This document shows positions 1-7,081 of a stretch of 64,000 nt of DNA, piece after piece; the stretch's first letter is position 1; every line of letters starts with the position of its first letter. A model generated the notes under the pieces. It did no database searches. It was not told the origin of the DNA and was given only the letters and a program-made list of their open reading frames with translations. This DNA is from JACQFZ01 sp036381895 (GTDB lineage Bacteria > Pseudomonadota > Gammaproteobacteria > Acidiferrobacterales > Sulfurifustaceae). Made by a program: the position numbers and the translations under genes. The DNA lies in contig DASVBY010000045.1 in NCBI GenBank assembly GCA_036381895.1, forward strand, positions 4,425 to 68,424. Direction: 5' to 3'.

Positions 1-2
1 GC

Positions 3-851
3 GTGGTATTCGAGTTCTATCGCGCCGCGGCCGAATGGCCCGTCGACATCGTCTACCTCGGCGAGACCGTATGCTCGAAACGGCGCGAGCTGCGCCGCGG
101 GGACTGGCTCGCAATCGCCGCCGATCTCGCGGGCGCCGGCAAGGAGGTCGTGCTGTCGACGCTCGCGCTGCTGGAAGCGGAATCGGAGCTCTCCTACACG
201 CAGCGTATCGTGGGCAACGGCACTTTCGCCATCGAGGCGAACGACATGGGCGCCGTCAACCTCGCTGCCGGGGGCACGCCGTTCGTGGCCGGGCCCGGCA
301 TCAACGTGTACAACGCCCACACCCTCGCGGTGCTCGCCCGCGCCGGGGCATACCGTTGGGTGGCGCCGGTCGAGCTCGAGCGCGCCGCGCTCGCGGCGCT
401 GCTCGCCGCACGGCCGCAAGGGATGCAGGTTGAGGTCTACGCCTTCGGGCCGCTGCCGCTGTCGCATTCGGCGCGCTGCTTTACGGCGCGCGCACACAAC
501 CTGAGCAAGGACGAGTGCGGTTTCGTCTGCCGCGACTACCCGGCGGGTCTCCTGCTCTCGACCCAGGAGCAGGAGCCGTTCCTCAGGCTCAACGGGGTGC
601 AGACCCTCTCGGCGCGCCTGTACGCGCTCGTGGGCGCGATCGGCGAGATGCGGGCGCTCGGCGTGGACGTGCTGCGCGTCGCGCCGCAGCCGGACGGCAC
701 CGAGGAGGTGGTGCGCACGTTTCGGGCGGCCCTGGCGGGCCAGATCGATGCGCACGCAGCGCTGCGGCAGCTGGCGCAGCATGCCCCGTACGGCTTGTGC
801 AACGGGCACTGGTACGGCCAGGCCGGCATGGAGTGGGTGAACGACGGTTGA
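3..851 (+). CDS. ubiV: UbiV, O2-independent ubiquinone hydroxylation protein (5' end outside the window)
   Basis: Peptidase U32-family protein which, with UbiU and the lipid carrier UbiT, hydroxylates the ubiquinone ring without O2. The readable 282 residues match UbiV of about 290-300 residues. The usual N-terminal start (about 17 residues before the EFYRxAA region) lies upstream, so the GTG at position 3 is probably an internal codon and the gene is cut by the window edge. Four cysteines expected to hold the 4Fe-4S cluster are present: C24 (ETVCSKRR), C159 (SARCFTAR), C172 and C176 (KDECGFVC). The partner ubiU would be expected just upstream. It converges on ubiT, with 21 bases between the stop codons. 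Confidence 0.93.
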   Translation: MVFEFYRAAAEWPVDIVYLGETVCSKRRELRRGDWLAIAADLAGAGKEVVLSTLALLEAESELSYTQRIVGNGTFAIEANDMGAVNLAAGGTPFVAGPGINVYNAHTLAVLARAGAYRWVAPVELERAALAALLAARPQGMQVEVYAFGPLPLSHSARCFTARAHNLSKDECGFVCRDYPAGLLLSTQEQEPFLRLNGVQTLSARLYALVGAIGEMRALGVDVLRVAPQPDGTEEVVRTFRAALAGQIDAHAALRQLAQHAPYGLCNGHWYGQAGMEWVNDG

Positions 852-872
852 AGCGCCGCCGGGGCGGGCGGC

Positions 873-1358
873 TCAGGCAGCGGAAGGGCGTCCGCACAGG
901 CGCCGCGCGAGCGCCAGGACGGCATGTGCCAGCGGCGGCGGCAGCACCGCCCGCAGATGCGCCGGCCAGTCGTACTCGATGCTGTCGAGCAGGTTCTTCA
1001 GGTGCACCCCCGTCTCGACGTCGCCTTCGATGCACAGGCGCCGCTGGAAGAAGAGCGTATCCGGATCCTCGGCGCGCGCGGCGAGCGCGCCGAAATCGCG
1101 CAGATCGCCCCGGATCGTGACCGTGCCCGTGCCGCGGGCGGGGACCAGCCGCCGGCCGCGTATCGCGAAGCAGAGCGTCAGCCCCGCATCCCGGATGTGG
1201 ATCGCGACCGCGCGGCCCTCGAGCTCATCCAGGCGCTCGCGCAGCGGCTGGCCGCGGAGCAGGTGGTTGGCGGCCGCGGCGAGCGCACGGGCGTGCAGAC
1301 CCGCCGGCAGCAGCCGCAGCGGCAGACGCAGGACGTCCAGGGGGCGAGGGCGCGACAT
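873..1358 (-). CDS. ubiT: UbiT, SCP2-domain accessory factor for anaerobic ubiquinone synthesis
   Basis: Small lipid-binding protein (161 residues from the chosen start) with one SCP2 sterol-carrier domain. The signature region PDTLFFQRRLCIEGDVE resembles E. coli UbiT/YhbT closely. Family knowledge: UbiT carries ubiquinone precursors for the UbiU-UbiV hydroxylase under anoxia. I chose the ATG at 1358 (MSRPRP...). An in-frame ATG lies at 1367, and the frame stays open to a TTG at 1406 that falls inside the FNR box. A -10-like TACGAT at 1371-1366 lies 12 bases before 1358, so a transcript driven from the FNR box would begin at or next to this start codon. Adjacent to ubiV and divergent from ubiD. 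Confidence 0.92.
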   Translation of the reverse strand: MSRPRPLDVLRLPLRLLPAGLHARALAAAANHLLRGQPLRERLDELEGRAVAIHIRDAGLTLCFAIRGRRLVPARGTGTVTIRGDLRDFGALAARAEDPDTLFFQRRLCIEGDVETGVHLKNLLDSIEYDWPAHLRAVLPPPLAHAVLALARRLCGRPSAA

Positions 1359-1365
1359 CGGGCGC

Positions 1366-1371
1366 ATCGTA
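1366..1371 (-). promoter_or_regulatory. Candidate -10 element for ubiT
   Basis: Minus-strand TACGAT (4 of 6 matches to TATAAT). Its distance from the FNR palindrome centred at 1399.5 is within one base of a class II FNR promoter (site at about -41.5). The predicted start of transcription is 1358-1359, on the ubiT start codon. Inferred from spacing only. Confidence 0.45.
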
Positions 1372-1392
1372 GGGGCGCCTGCGCGCGGATCA

Positions 1393-1406
1393 TTGACGTG
1401 GGTCAA
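1393..1406. promoter_or_regulatory. FNR/ANR-type binding site between ubiT and ubiD
   Basis: The sequence TTGACGTGGGTCAA is a perfect 5-bp inverted repeat (TTGAC-N4-GTCAA) with the spacing of the FNR consensus TTGAT-N4-ATCAA. It lies between divergent genes for O2-independent ubiquinone functions, with hemN downstream of ubiD, all of which make sense as anaerobically induced genes. Matching -10 elements exist on both sides at class II distance. A CRP-family relative such as DNR could also use this site. Confidence 0.8.
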
Positions 1407-1428
1407 GTAACGGCAGGCGCCCGGTGGC

Positions 1429-1434
1429 TAGAGT
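1429..1434 (+). promoter_or_regulatory. Candidate -10 element for ubiD-hemN
   Basis: TAGAGT (4 of 6 matches to TATAAT) lies exactly where a -10 hexamer (-12 to -7) would fall if the FNR site were centred at -41.5. This places +1 at about 1441, one base before the ubiD ATG, so the mRNA would be essentially leaderless. No Shine-Dalgarno sequence is obvious before the ATG. Confidence 0.45.
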
Positions 1435-1441
1435 GGCGGGC

Positions 1442-2938
1442 ATGGTTTACCGGAGCCTGGGCGACTTCGTCGCCGATCTCGAACGCCGCGGCGAGCTGAA
1501 GCGTACGGCCATCCCGATCGATCCGGTACTCGAGGTCACCGAGGTGTGCCAGCGTGCGCTGCGCGCCGGGGGACCGGCGCTCCTGTTCGAGCGGCCGCGC
1601 GGCGCACGCATCCCGCTCCTCGGCAACCTTTTCGGTTCGAGCCGGCGCATCGCGCTCGCGCTCGGCCGGGAATCCGTGGCCGAGCTGCGCGAGGTGGGGC
1701 AGATGCTGGCGTTCCTGCGCGAGCCGCAGGTTCCGCGCAACCTGCGCGAAGCCCTGCGCACGCTGCCCGATTTCCGCCAGCTCCTCTATTTCAATCCGCG
1801 GCTGCTCGACGATGCGCCGTGCCGCGAGTGCGTCATGGAGGGGTCGGAGGTGGATATCGGTACGCTGCCGGTTCCGCAGTGCTGGCCGGACGACGCCGGG
1901 CGGCTCATCACGTTCGGGCTCGTCATCACCAAGGGGCCGCACAAGGAGCGGCAGAACATCGGGATCTACCGGCAGCAGCTGCTCGAGCGCAACAAGGTGA
2001 TCATGCGCTGGCTGCCGCACCGCGGCGGCGCGCTCGACTTCCGCGAGTTCCAGAAGGCGCATCCCGGCGAGCCGTTCCCGGTGGCGGTGGTCATCGGCGC
2101 CGACCCGGCGACGCTGCTCGCGGCCGTCACCCCCATACCGGACACGCTCTCGGAGTTCGAGTTCGCCGGCCTGCTGCGCGGCGAGCGCAGCGACGTGATA
2201 CCCGATCGCTCGGGGAGGCTGTGGCTCCCCGCGAGCGCGGAGATCGTGCTCGAAGGCTTCATCTATCCGGGGGAGACGGCGCTCGAGGGTCCGTTCGGGG
2301 ACCATACCGGCTACTACAACGCGCAGGACACGTTCCCCGTCTTCACCATCGAGCGGATCACGCATCGCGCGCGGCCGATCTATCACTCGAGCTACATGGG
2401 ACGCTCCCCGTACGACGAACCCTCGGTCCTCGCGGTGGCGCTGAACGAGGTGTTCGTTCCGATACTGCAGAAGCAGTTCCCCGAGATCGTCGATTTCTAC
2501 CTGCCGCCGGAAGCGTGCTCGTACCGCGTCGCCTGCGTCAGCATCCGCAAGCGCTATCCGGGCCACGCGCGGCGCATCATGTTCGGCATCTGGTCGTACC
2601 TGCAGCAGTTCACCTATACCAAGTTCGTGATCGTCACCGACGACGACATCAACGTGCGCGACTGGCGCGACGTGATGTGGGCGCTCTCCACCCGCGTCGA
2701 TCCCGCGCGCGACACGCTGATCGTCGAGAACACCCCGATCGATTACCTCGATTTCGCGAGCCCTGCGCCGTCGCTCGGCGGCAAGATCGGGTTCGATGCG
2801 ACCAACAAGTGGGCGCAGGAGACGACCCGCACGTGGGGGCGGCCGATCGCGATGAGCGAAGAGGTGCGGCGGCGCGTGGACGCGCTGTGGCCGAAGCTCG
2901 GCATCGATTCGCCGCTTCGTCCGCGGAAGGTGCAATGA
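1442..2938 (+). CDS. ubiD: UbiD, 4-hydroxy-3-polyprenylbenzoate decarboxylase
   Basis: Prenylated-FMN-dependent decarboxylase of ubiquinone synthesis, 498 residues against 497 in E. coli. The ATG at 1442 gives the canonical N-terminus (MVYRSLGDFVADLERRGELKR); an upstream in-frame GTG at 1424 is not needed. Family hallmarks are visible, including the RQNIGIYRQQ segment and ALEGPFGDHTGYY, which carry cofactor and active-site residues. The decarboxylation is O2-independent, so the enzyme serves both aerobic and anaerobic routes. Its stop overlaps the hemN start (ATGATG), indicating translational coupling. The position beside an FNR site suggests low-oxygen induction. Confidence 0.96.
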   Translation: MVYRSLGDFVADLERRGELKRTAIPIDPVLEVTEVCQRALRAGGPALLFERPRGARIPLLGNLFGSSRRIALALGRESVAELREVGQMLAFLREPQVPRNLREALRTLPDFRQLLYFNPRLLDDAPCRECVMEGSEVDIGTLPVPQCWPDDAGRLITFGLVITKGPHKERQNIGIYRQQLLERNKVIMRWLPHRGGALDFREFQKAHPGEPFPVAVVIGADPATLLAAVTPIPDTLSEFEFAGLLRGERSDVIPDRSGRLWLPASAEIVLEGFIYPGETALEGPFGDHTGYYNAQDTFPVFTIERITHRARPIYHSSYMGRSPYDEPSVLAVALNEVFVPILQKQFPEIVDFYLPPEACSYRVACVSIRKRYPGHARRIMFGIWSYLQQFTYTKFVIVTDDDINVRDWRDVMWALSTRVDPARDTLIVENTPIDYLDFASPAPSLGGKIGFDATNKWAQETTRTWGRPIAMSEEVRRRVDALWPKLGIDSPLRPRKVQ

Positions 2939-4329
2939 TGACGTCCCAGGCGATTGTCTTCGACGAGGCGCTGATACGCCGCTACGACGGCACCGGACCG
3001 CGGTACACCTCGTATCCGACCGCGGTGCAGTTCAACGGGGGTTTCGGCGAGGCCGAGTATCGCGCGGCGGCGGCGCAGAGCGGCGCCGAAGGGAAGGGCG
3101 CACCGCTCTCGCTCTACGTGCACCTGCCGTTCTGCGCCACAGTCTGCTTCTATTGCGCGTGCAACAAGATCATCACGAAGAACCGCAGGCGTGCCGCGCC
3201 CTATCTCGAGGCGCTGCACCGCGAGATCGCCCTGCAGGCGGCGCTGTTCGGGCGCGAGCGCCCGGTCGAGCAGCTGCACTGGGGCGGCGGTACGCCGACG
3301 TTCATCTCGCACGACGAAATGCGCGCGCTCATGGGCGCGCTGCGGCGCGCGTTCCGCCTGCGCGACGACGACGGCGGCGACTACTCGATCGAGATCGACC
3401 CGCGCGAGATCCGCGCCGGTACGCTCGAGCTCCTGCGCGAGCTCGGTTTCAACCGGTTGTCCATGGGAGTGCAGGACTTCGATCCCGCGGTGCAGCGCGC
3501 CGTCAACCGGATCCAGAGCGAGGAGCAGACGCTGAGCGTGCTGCACGCCGCGCGTGCGCTCGGATTCCGCTCGATCAACATGGATCTCATCTACGGCCTG
3601 CCGCGGCAGACGGTCGAGAGCTTCGGGCGCACGCTGGAGCGCGTGGTCGCCGCCGCACCGGACCGGCTGTCGGTCTTCAGCTACGCCCACATGCCGGCGC
3701 TCTTCAAGACGCAGCGTCAGATCAGGTCCGAAGAGCTGCCTTCGGCCGCCGTAAAGCTCGAGATCCTGCGCCTCACCATCGAGCGCCTTACCCGCGCAGG
3801 ATATGTTTATATAGGTATGGACCACTTCGCGCGACCGGACGACGAGCTCGCACAGGCGCAGCGCCGCGGTACGCTGCACCGCAACTTCCAGGGATACTCG
3901 ACGCACGCCGACTGCGATCTCGTCGGCCTCGGGATCACCGCCATCGGCCGGGTCGGCGATACCTACAGCCAGAACGCGAAGACCATCGACGCGTACGACG
4001 CCGCGCTTCGCGCGGGGCGCCTGCCGATATTTCGCGGCATCGCGCTCGATGCGGACGATCGCCTGCGCCGGCGCGTCATCATGGGGTTGATCTGCGACTT
4101 TTTCCTCGATCGGCGCTGCGTCGAAGCCGCGTACGGAATCGAGTTCGAGGACTATTTCCGCACCGAGCTCGCCGAGCTCCGCGCGATGGAGCGCGACGGA
4201 CTGATTCGCGTCACGGACGAGCGGCTCGAGGTGCTGCCGCGCGGACGGCTGCTGATCCGCAACATCTGCATGGTGTTCGACCGCTACCTGCGCGAGCAGC
4301 GGGCCGGCGCGTATTCCCGCGTCATATGA
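2935..4329 (+). CDS. hemN: Oxygen-independent coproporphyrinogen III oxidase
   Basis: Radical-SAM enzyme converting coproporphyrinogen III to protoporphyrinogen IX without O2 in haem synthesis. It has 464 residues, as usual for HemN. The N-terminal part has the HemN-specific YDGTGPRYTSYPTA motif. The cluster-binding motif is CATVCFYCAC (C67, C71, C74 plus C76), followed by the glycine-rich GGGTPTF SAM region. These features favour true HemN over the HemW-like paralogues. Two consecutive ATG codons (2935, 2938) overlap the ubiD TGA, so the genes form an operon. In many proteobacteria hemN is an FNR/ANR target, which agrees with the upstream site. Confidence 0.95.
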   Translation: MMTSQAIVFDEALIRRYDGTGPRYTSYPTAVQFNGGFGEAEYRAAAAQSGAEGKGAPLSLYVHLPFCATVCFYCACNKIITKNRRRAAPYLEALHREIALQAALFGRERPVEQLHWGGGTPTFISHDEMRALMGALRRAFRLRDDDGGDYSIEIDPREIRAGTLELLRELGFNRLSMGVQDFDPAVQRAVNRIQSEEQTLSVLHAARALGFRSINMDLIYGLPRQTVESFGRTLERVVAAAPDRLSVFSYAHMPALFKTQRQIRSEELPSAAVKLEILRLTIERLTRAGYVYIGMDHFARPDDELAQAQRRGTLHRNFQGYSTHADCDLVGLGITAIGRVGDTYSQNAKTIDAYDAALRAGRLPIFRGIALDADDRLRRRVIMGLICDFFLDRRCVEAAYGIEFEDYFRTELAELRAMERDGLIRVTDERLEVLPRGRLLIRNICMVFDRYLREQRAGAYSRVI

Positions 4330-4442
4330 GTCGCCGCGGAACGCGCTCATCGAGCTGTCTCGGGCTTCGTCGGATGCGGATGAACCCCCGATCTCGCCGA
4401 CATCGGCGGGTACACGTATATCTACTGGAGGAGCATGCGGCA

Positions 4443-4616
4443 ATGATGCGCGCGATGCCCGACATGAAGCACGTCGAGCCGAACGGGGCCACGGTGCGTC
4501 CGGGGAAACGCGGCGGGTTGATCTGGCAGTTCGACGAAGCCGGCGTCGTCGATTTCGCGTGCCTCGTGCCCGGACATTTCGAGGCGGGCATGGTCGGGCG
4601 CATCGAAGTCGAGTAG
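4443..4616 (+). pseudogene. C-terminal remnant of a periplasmic cupredoxin (copper-binding) protein
   Basis: A 57-codon frame encodes only the C-terminal half of a plastocyanin-like cupredoxin of the type found in copper-resistance loci. The ligand loop CLVPGHFEAGM carries the Cys, His and Met copper ligands. The signal peptide and N-terminal strands with the first His ligand are missing. A few related residues (LLEEHAA) continue upstream in the same frame to about 4419, then similarity ends. A GGAGGAG stretch at 4427-4433 precedes the ATG at 4443, so a short product could be made, but it cannot form a full cupredoxin site. Probably the decayed partner of the copper ATPase downstream. Confidence 0.65.
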
Positions 4617-4660
4617 GACCGGCGGATCGGCCTGCTCCCGCGGGCCGGTCTGCCTTTTTA
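4617..4660 (+). terminator. Putative Rho-independent terminator
   Basis: GACCGGC (4617-4623) pairs with GCCGGTC (4644-4650). The 20-base loop can fold further. A short T run follows (4655-4659). It lies directly after the cupredoxin remnant and before the copper ATPase. Confidence 0.55.
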
Positions 4661-4828
4661 CCGGGCATGGGCGCCGACATGCGCCGCCGGCAAGCGGCAC
4701 CCCGGCCCGCTTTCGGGGCCGTGCGCCGTGCGGCCGTGCTTTCAGCCGTCCGGCCGGCTGGTTAGGCTGGGGACCATAGGCGATTTCGGACGGCGGCCAT
4801 AGGGCTGCAGCACCCGACGAGGTGAAGC

Positions 4829-6895
4829 ATGCGGCACGAACACGGCACGGAGCCCGCGGCCACCGGGCAGGCGCACGACCACTCGGCGATGGTGGGGGAG
4901 TATCGCCGGCGCTTCGGCGTATCGGTCGTATTGACCGTTCCCGTCCTGCTCCTTGCGGGAAGCTTCTGGGAGCTTTTCGGTCTGCGGGCGCCGGTGCGCT
5001 TCCCGGGCGCGCACTACGTCTCGTTCGCGCTCGCGAGCATCATCTATTTCTACGGCGGATGGCCTTTCCTCGCGGGATCTGTCGGCGAACTGCGCCGGCG
5101 GCTGCCCGGCATGATGACGCTCGTCGCCGTCGCCATCACCGCGGCCTACGTTTACTCGACCGCTGTGGCTTTCGGTCTGCCCGGCATGGGCTTCTACTGG
5201 GAGCTCGCCACCCTGATCGATGTCATGCTGCTCGGGCATTGGCTCGAGATGCGTTCGGTCATGGGCGCGTCGAGTGCGCTCGAGGCGCTGGTGCGGCTGC
5301 TGCCGTCGGAGGCCCACCGGTTGCGGCCCGACGGCAGCACCGAAGAGGTGCCGATCGCCGCGCTGCGCGTGGGCGAGCGCGTGCTGGTGAAGCCGGGCGA
5401 GCGGGTGCCGACCGACGGGTTGATCGTGTCCGGCCGCAGCGCGATGGACGAGTCCATGCTCACCGGGGAATCGAAGCCGGTCGACAAGCGCGAGGGGATG
5501 CGCGCGATCGCGGGCGCCGTGAACGGCGAAGGCGCGCTCATCCTGCGGATCGAGAAGACCGGCAGCGAAACCTATCTCGCGCAGGTGATGAACATGGTGC
5601 GGGCAGCGCAGGAGTCGCGCTCGCGCACCCAGGATCTCGCCAACCGCGCGGCCGTCTGGCTCACCCTGGTAGCGCTCGGCGGCGGCGCGCTCACGTTCCT
5701 CGCGTGGCTGACGTTCGGTCGGGACATCGATTTCGCGGTCGAGCGCTCGGTTACCGTCATGGTCATCGCCTGTCCGCACGCGCTCGGGCTCGCGGTGCCG
5801 CTCGTCGTCGCGGTCAGCACCGGCCTCTCGGCCGGCCACGGCCTCCTCATTCGCGACCGCGCCGCGTTCGAGCGCGCACGCCATCTCCGGGCCGTCGTCT
5901 TCGACAAGACCGGCACGCTGACCGAGGGGCGCTTCGGCGTCACGGACATCGTGCCCCTTGCGGATCGAACGGAAGACGAATGTCTGCGGTTCGCCGCCGC
6001 GCTCGAAAGCCGGTCGGAGCACCCGATCGCACGAGGCGTCACGCGCGCCGCGCGCGAGCGCGGGATGGTGCTGCCGCCGGTGGAGCGGTTCCGCAACCTC
6101 ACCGGCCGCGGGGCCGAGGCGATGATCGAGGGCCGCCGGGTCCTGGTCGTGAGCCCGGGGTACGCGCGCGAGCACGGACTGGCGACGACGAACGCGCGCA
6201 TCGCGCGACTCGAGGAGGAAGGAAAGACGACGGTGTACCTGGTCGTCGATGGCGTTGCGGCCGCGGTGATCGGGCTCGCCGACATCGTGCGGCCCGAAGC
6301 GCGCGGCGCGATCGAGCGTCTGAAAACGATGGGCATGCAGTGCATGATGCTCACCGGGGACTCCCGGGCGGTGGCGGCCGCGGTCGCGGGGCAGCTCGGT
6401 CTCGACGACTATTTCGCCGAGGTCCTGCCCGATCAGAAGGCGGAAAGGATCAAGGCGGTGCAGGCGCGCGGGCTGACGGTCGCGATGGTCGGGGACGGGG
6501 TGAACGACGCGCCGGCCCTGGTCCAGTCCGATCTCGGCATCGCCATCGGCGCCGGTACCGACGTGGCGATCGAGTCGGCGGACGTGGTGCTCGTGCGCAG
6601 CGATCCGAGCGATGTGGCCGCAATCCTCGACCTCGCGCGCGCGACTTATAAGAAGATGGTGCAGAACCTGCTCTGGGCGACCGGGTACAACGCCGTTGCC
6701 ATCCCCCTCGCGGCCGGCATCGCCGCACCCTGGGGCATCCTGCTCACGCCCGCCGCGGGTGCGGTGCTCATGTCCGTGAGCACCGTCATCGTGGCGATCA
6801 ACGCGCGGCTCCTTGCGGTGGAAGGCGCGGACGATCGCGGTCGCGTGCGGCAAGCCCCGGCAGCGCGCTTGCCTGCCGGCACCGGCTGTCTATAG
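4829..6895 (+). CDS. P1B-3-type (CPH) heavy-metal ATPase, copper/silver exporter
   Basis: Inner-membrane P-type ATPase of 688 residues. The transmembrane metal site is CPH (C315-P316-H317), which defines the P1B-3/CopB subgroup associated with Cu(II)/Cu(I)/Ag transport, instead of the CPC of CopA. Other hallmarks: TGES (212-215), the phosphorylated DKTGT (D359), SEHP in the nucleotide domain and MVGDGVNDAPAL near the end. The N-terminus is short and His-rich (HEHG...HDHS) and lacks a CxxC metal-binding domain, as is common for CopB types. GAGGTG precedes the ATG. The upstream cupredoxin fragment supports a copper role. No copper regulator is nearby. Confidence 0.92.
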   Translation: MRHEHGTEPAATGQAHDHSAMVGEYRRRFGVSVVLTVPVLLLAGSFWELFGLRAPVRFPGAHYVSFALASIIYFYGGWPFLAGSVGELRRRLPGMMTLVAVAITAAYVYSTAVAFGLPGMGFYWELATLIDVMLLGHWLEMRSVMGASSALEALVRLLPSEAHRLRPDGSTEEVPIAALRVGERVLVKPGERVPTDGLIVSGRSAMDESMLTGESKPVDKREGMRAIAGAVNGEGALILRIEKTGSETYLAQVMNMVRAAQESRSRTQDLANRAAVWLTLVALGGGALTFLAWLTFGRDIDFAVERSVTVMVIACPHALGLAVPLVVAVSTGLSAGHGLLIRDRAAFERARHLRAVVFDKTGTLTEGRFGVTDIVPLADRTEDECLRFAAALESRSEHPIARGVTRAARERGMVLPPVERFRNLTGRGAEAMIEGRRVLVVSPGYAREHGLATTNARIARLEEEGKTTVYLVVDGVAAAVIGLADIVRPEARGAIERLKTMGMQCMMLTGDSRAVAAAVAGQLGLDDYFAEVLPDQKAERIKAVQARGLTVAMVGDGVNDAPALVQSDLGIAIGAGTDVAIESADVVLVRSDPSDVAAILDLARATYKKMVQNLLWATGYNAVAIPLAAGIAAPWGILLTPAAGAVLMSVSTVIVAINARLLAVEGADDRGRVRQAPAARLPAGTGCL

Positions 6896-6926
6896 TCAGA
6901 GTTAAAAAAAACGATTCGTCCTCGAA

Positions 6927-6975
6927 GCTCCGCGCGGCAGGGGTGCGCGCGGAGCGGCACCCGCGTTCCGCGGGT
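6927..6975. other. Two tandem perfect hairpins before the orphan binding-protein gene
   Basis: GCTCCGCGCG (6927-6936) pairs with CGCGCGGAGC (6946-6955) around a 9-base loop, and ACCCGCG (6959-6965) pairs with CGCGGGT (6969-6975) around a 3-base loop. An A8 run at 6905-6912 lies to the left. Read on the minus strand this is a T run, but it is about 14 bases from the stem and no minus-strand gene ends here. The hairpins may terminate readthrough or structure the leader of the next gene. Confidence 0.5.
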
Positions 6976-7081
6976 CGTTGCTCGAGCTCATACCGGGTTC
7001 AACCGGCGGCGTCCCGCAAGGGAGCGCCGAGCCGTGCGCTCGACGACGCAGGCAGGTCCTCGTTCGCAACAGGAGACGGGT

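Noticed and set aside
1359..1406. N-terminal extension of UbiT starting at a TTG at 1406
   Set aside because: That codon lies inside the FNR palindrome and the extra residues have no counterpart in UbiT; ATG 1358 (or 1367) fits better.
4742..6853. Very long open frame on the minus strand (about 700 codons) opposite the copper ATPase
   Set aside because: It is rich in Arg, His, Asp and Gly with no domain pattern, and the opposite strand encodes a complete P-type ATPase. Such antisense frames are common in high-GC DNA.
6901..6960. A8 run plus hairpin as a minus-strand intrinsic terminator
   Set aside because: The T run is about 14 bases from the stem and no minus-strand gene ends at this point.
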